From Galactobacter caseinivorans (lineage in GTDB: Bacteria; Actinomycetota; Actinomycetes; Actinomycetales; Micrococcaceae): 64,000 nucleotides of DNA. Under the pieces are notes generated by a model. It worked only from the letters and a program-made list of their open reading frames with translations, was not told where the DNA came from and ran no database searches. The stretch covers positions 62,001 to 126,000 of the forward strand of contig NZ_QQXL01000009.1 in the NCBI RefSeq assembly GCF_003640665.1, given 5' to 3'. Positions 61,328 to 64,000 of the stretch are shown here, piece after piece; positions within the stretch are counted from its first letter, which is position 1, and every line of letters begins with the position of its first letter. The position numbers and the translations under genes were made by a program.

Positions 61328-62467
61328 TCAGTTCTTCAGCGGCCACGACTTGGGCTCGGGACAGGGCGCTCCTTCTCCGGTTGTCCCTGCTGCGCAGGCG
61401 GTCGTGGCCCAGTCGGTGGGCTCAGGCGCTACTGGGGCGGCGTCGACTACAGTCGTGGTCACGGCTGCCCAGTTATCCAGGTCTCCCGCCGTGAAACCCG
61501 GGCCGCGATACATCCGTTCTCCGATGTACTGCCCGGACTCTGGATCCACGATGACCTCGCGGTGGAGCTGCGTGGACCGCAAGGCCACACCCTCGCGACC
61601 ATTGAGTTTCACCTTGGTGTCCGCCAGCTCGATCCCAGGGGTGAGCGCCGCCGTACGGAAAAGTAGGGAACGGTCCTGGCTGGGGTGCTGGCCTTGGCGC
61701 AGGTTGTCGGCGATCCAGGTGAAGACCCGCTCGTGTTCCGAGGATTGACCCCCCTGGGCTTTGGCGTAGTTGTACAGCGATTGCGGGTCTGACGGCCACT
61801 TGGCACGATCGGCATTGGGTACTCCTGGGCCGTAAAACTGCCCGTTCAGGCCGGATAGGACGGAACCAGGGGTGGTGTATTCCGGATCCGCTTTGATCTG
61901 AGCGAACTTCTCCGGGGAGAGTGCGCCCTGCGGCTTGACAGGCGTTTCCGGATGCCGCAACCAGATCCAGGCGCCTGTTCGATCGGCCGGAATGTACATC
62001 TCGTCCCGCACCGAGCGGATGAAGGAAAGGTCTTCGGTTCCTTCATTCATGTACGTGCTCGAGTACTCCGCCACGTTGGCGATCTTGAGGTACTGCCCAG
62101 GCTTGAGAACGGGGTCGCTGAACTTCACAGCATTGTCCGCGGCCTGACTCAGCACGGCTGCCGCGGCGGCAGACACCGGAGCTCCCGGCGTCCCCACGGG
62201 CAGCAGCGTCTGGGTGACCACCAGCGCACCGGCGGCCAGGGCGGTGGCGCCGGCGGCGAGTCCCCAGCCCAGCCAACGGCGGCGGCGACGCGGTGCCAGG
62301 ACTGGGCCACGCGCCGCTGAGCGGGTGGTGGATCCCGCGGCGGCCGCGACGGAAGATTCTTCGGCGGAGATGGCGCTCATTAGCGCGGCTCGCGCGTCGA
62401 TGGTTGCCTGGGCGCTCGGGGCGTCTGGGGTGGGGCGGGTTTCACGCAGTAGATCAAGCGATTCCAT
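61328..62467 (-). CDS. CU044_5270-like membrane-anchored protein (sigma factor partner)
   Basis: 379 residues. A cytoplasmic N-terminus of about 65 residues (LDLLRETRPTPDAPSAQATI) ending in RRRRRW precedes one membrane segment (LGWGLAAGATALAAGALVVT) and an extracytoplasmic domain with YLKIANVAEYSSTYMNEGTE, VIVDPESGQYIGERMYRGPG and WAAVTTTVVDAAPV. This is the pattern of CU044_5270 family proteins found beside ECF sigma factors in actinobacteria; an anti-sigma or sensor role is inference. AAGGAGG lies 6 nt before ATG 62467. It overlaps the sigma gene by 14 nt. Confidence 0.85.
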   Translation of the reverse strand: MESLDLLRETRPTPDAPSAQATIDARAALMSAISAEESSVAAAAGSTTRSAARGPVLAPRRRRRWLGWGLAAGATALAAGALVVTQTLLPVGTPGAPVSAAAAAVLSQAADNAVKFSDPVLKPGQYLKIANVAEYSSTYMNEGTEDLSFIRSVRDEMYIPADRTGAWIWLRHPETPVKPQGALSPEKFAQIKADPEYTTPGSVLSGLNGQFYGPGVPNADRAKWPSDPQSLYNYAKAQGGQSSEHERVFTWIADNLRQGQHPSQDRSLLFRTAALTPGIELADTKVKLNGREGVALRSTQLHREVIVDPESGQYIGERMYRGPGFTAGDLDNWAAVTTTVVDAAPVAPEPTDWATTACAAGTTGEGAPCPEPKSWPLKN

Positions 62468-63035
62468 GACCAACCTCCTTGGGAAGTGAAATGAGTGTGG
62501 AAGCGCCGGCCGCGCCGAGCTTGCGGCGGGCGCGATTCAGGCGTGAGCGCACGGTCCCTATGGGGATCTGCAGCGCCAACGCGATGTCTTGGTAGGAGAG
62601 CTCTTCCCACGCGAAGAGCAGCAGGACGTCGCGGTCGCCGGGGGAGAGCTTGGCCAGCTGATGACCCAGCGCCCGCACGGCGGCGGCGGCATCTAACCGG
62701 CTGTCGCTGTCCGTGTAGGCGTCCGAGGCCAGCACCCGAGCGGCCTGTTCGGCGGCGATGCCCTGATACGCCCGGGCCTCGACCCGCCGGTGCTTGCGCA
62801 GCAGCGTGGTGGTGATGCCCAGCAGCCAGGCGCGGACCTCGCCGCGTTCAAGATCGAAGCGTTCCCGCCGCTCAAAAGCGACCAAAAACGTCTCTGACAT
62901 CAGGTCATCCGCGGTTTGCCGGTCGGACCGGCTCGCCGCGTACCTGTGCACGGTGGCCGCGTGCCGATCAAACACTCCGGCGAATGCGGCGGGCTCCACG
63001 AGGGAGCGAGCGATGAGTTCGTGATCTGTATTCAC
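62454..63035 (-). CDS. ECF-type RNA polymerase sigma factor
   Basis: 193 residues. Region 2 (FAGVFDRHAATVHRYAASRS, ADDLMSETFLVAFERRERFD, RAWLLGITTTLLRKHRR) and region 4 (LSPGDRDVLLLFAWEELSYQ, DIALALQIPIGTVRSRLNRA) are clear, no region 3, as in group 4 sigma factors. GTG 63035 matches the family N-terminus; the frame is open to 63380 across the repeat element and is not coding there. The partner CU044_5270-like gene overlaps its end, so the two are co-translated. Confidence 0.9.
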   Translation of the reverse strand: MNTDHELIARSLVEPAAFAGVFDRHAATVHRYAASRSDRQTADDLMSETFLVAFERRERFDLERGEVRAWLLGITTTLLRKHRRVEARAYQGIAAEQAARVLASDAYTDSDSRLDAAAAVRALGHQLAKLSPGDRDVLLLFAWEELSYQDIALALQIPIGTVRSRLNRARRKLGAAGASTLISLPKEVGHGIA

Positions 63036-63112
63036 ACTGGGTATTGCTCCCCGGGCGGTAATGGGTTCACGGCAATCTACCCGTTCTCTCCGCAGGGTCC
63101 GGTGGGCGGGGA

Positions 63113-63182
63113 GGTGTGCGGCTCCGGATCGAGGTTTGCGGCGTGCATGGCGGCCGCAAACCTCGATCGCGGGCCGCAAAGC
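63113..63182. repeat. 70-bp phased decamer element (copy 4)
   Basis: GGTGTGCGGC at 63113, GGTTTGCGGC at 63133, GCCGCAAACC at 63153 and GCCGCAAAGC at 63173, again exact 20-bp steps. The inner arms extend to the same perfect 16-bp stem as at 12475-12516 (GATCGAGGTTTGCGGC). It lies between the divergent sigma and glyA genes. Confidence 0.85.
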
Positions 63183-63334
63183 TTCTGCGCTGCCCGGCGG
63201 CCCGCGCGCAACTGATCTCCGCGCACAGGTGACCCGCGGCTGGGGCTGTACCCAGCGGCGTCGAGCAGATGAAGACCCACGCAGACACATCCCCTCACCG
63301 AGGCGACTCCCGGTCGCGGTACCGGATACAGTGG

Positions 63335-63425
63335 TGACGTCGCGACTGGCGTGAGGTGGAGCACCACCGGGGAGCGGCACCTGTGTCAGCCGGACCGAAC
63401 GCCTGGGTCCGGCCCGAGTCAGGGG
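63335..63425 (+). promoter_or_regulatory. ZTP (pfl) riboswitch upstream of glyA
   Basis: CGCGACTGGCG (63341-63351), AGGTGGAGCACCACCGGGG (the conserved GGTGGA...ACCACCGGGGAGC segment, to about 63375) and CGAACGCCTGGG (the CCGCCTGGGCA-like pseudoknot strand, within a GGACC/GGTCC stem) occur in the order of the pfl motif. TACAGT (63327-63332) is a likely -10 just upstream. pfl RNAs sense ZTP/ZMP when folate one-carbon supply is low and switch on genes such as glyA. The AAAA/T-run expression platform may be CCGCCAGTTTTG at 63435-63448. Confidence 0.85.
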
Positions 63426-63471
63426 CCCGCGGCCCCGCCAGTTTTGTTCCGCTCACACACAGGAGTAGCCC

Positions 63472-64000
63472 GTGTCTCAGACCCCAGACGTCACCAATCT
63501 TCCCCTCTCAGAGGTGGACCCGGACATCGCCAAGCTGATCAACCAGGAGTTGGGTCGCCAGCGCGACACCCTGGAAATGATCGCCTCAGAGAACTTTGCC
63601 CCCCGCGCCGTGCTGCAGGCTCAGGGCTCCGTCCTGACCAACAAGTACGCCGAGGGTTACCCGGGCCGCCGCTACTACGGTGGCTGCGAGTTTGTGGATG
63701 AGGTGGAGAACCTGGCCCGCGAGCGCGTCAAGTCCCTCTTCGGCGCCAAGTACGCCAACGTCCAGCCGCACTCGGGCGCCTCTGCCAACGCCGCCGCCCT
63801 GGCCGCGATGATTGAGCCGGGCGACAAGATGCTGGGCCTCTCCCTGGCCCACGGTGGCCACCTGACGCACGGCATGAAGCTGAACTTCTCCGGCAAGCTG
63901 TACCAGGTCGCCGCCTATGAGGTGGACCCGGAGACCTTCCGCATCGACATGGACAAGCTGCGCGAGCAGGCCATCAAGGAGCGCCCGCAGGTCATCGTCG
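63472..64000 (+). CDS. glyA: Serine hydroxymethyltransferase (3' truncated by window end)
   Basis: The first 176 residues are visible. [60 protein letters not shown] and [20 protein letters not shown] are the standard SHMT N-terminal motifs, and [12 protein letters not shown] follows. The enzyme interconverts serine and glycine and loads THF with a one-carbon unit. AGGAG lies 6 nt before GTG 63472. The active-site Lys is beyond the window. The ZTP riboswitch upstream links it to purine and folate status. Confidence 0.95.
   Translation, partial: MSQTPDVTNLPLSEVDPDIAKLINQELGRQRDTLEMIASENFAPRAVLQAQGSVLTNKYAEGYPGRRYYGGCEFVDEVENLARERVKSLFGAKYANVQPHSGASANAAALAAMIEPGDKMLGLSLAHGGHLTHGMKLNFSGKLYQVAAYEVDPETFRIDMDKLREQAIKERPQVIV

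Overview
This is a 64 kb piece of a high-GC actinobacterial chromosome, most likely from the order Micrococcales and probably close to Micrococcaceae (Arthrobacter-like). The pointers are a monomeric NADP isocitrate dehydrogenase, a DUF6350-purN pair, a PucR / aminotransferase / semialdehyde dehydrogenase catabolic cluster, many GTG starts, and many genes whose start codon lies 6-8 nt after a TAnnnT -10 box (leaderless mRNAs). Genus-level placement is inference. I saw no rRNA, tRNA, CRISPR array, IS transposase or phage gene.

Layout. 0-4 kb: the end of a secreted Ig-like protein, then small membrane proteins (YihY/BrkB, VanZ-RDD). 3.8-8.7 kb: a PucR regulator divergent from a methylmalonate-semialdehyde dehydrogenase and a class III aminotransferase, a GABA/beta-alanine/beta-aminoisobutyrate type catabolic unit. 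8.7-9.3 kb: a repeat-rich noncoding block, then a TauE/SafE exporter. 10.3-12.5 kb: DUF6350 and purN. 12.5-21.8 kb: an accessory block between purN and purH, made of a three-gene PLP/FAD/PLP operon (SbnA-like synthase, flavoprotein with a His-rich insert, Y4yA-type decarboxylase-like protein), an NmrA-like reductase, a CPBP protease, an MFS transporter and a DUF4303-like acidic protein. 21.8-30 kb: purH, a sugar kinase-like ATPase, a divergent LysE exporter / LysG regulator pair, a GNAT and icd. 30-35.5 kb: an HSP90-like ATPase followed by a very large helical (TPR-like) protein, then DinB. 35.5-43 kb: a GCS2 ligase and a ROK-regulated monosaccharide ABC transporter. 43-51 kb: gamma carbonic anhydrase, RlmC, MerR, LtrA, AraC, and two MFS drug exporters, the second (Cmx type) behind a possible leader-peptide attenuator. 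51.5-60.5 kb: flavoprotein and purU, then a SAM-I riboswitch ahead of metF-metE-metY-metB. 60.7-64 kb: DoxX, an ECF sigma / CU044_5270 pair, and a ZTP riboswitch ahead of glyA, which runs off the end.

One-carbon metabolism recurs: purN, purH, purU, metF, metE and glyA all handle folate one-carbon units, and two of these loci carry riboswitches (SAM, ZTP).

The most unusual signals are noncoding. A 70-bp intergenic element has four copies of a decamer at exact 20-bp spacing (two direct, two inverted) and occurs four times. A second palindromic element accompanies it. A GC-rich 15-mer recurs in terminators and, by read-through of the same word, inside coding linkers. The Cmx-type gene has mutually exclusive RNA pairings that could mask its ribosome binding site. 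Convergent gene pairs are commonly closed by long perfect hairpins.
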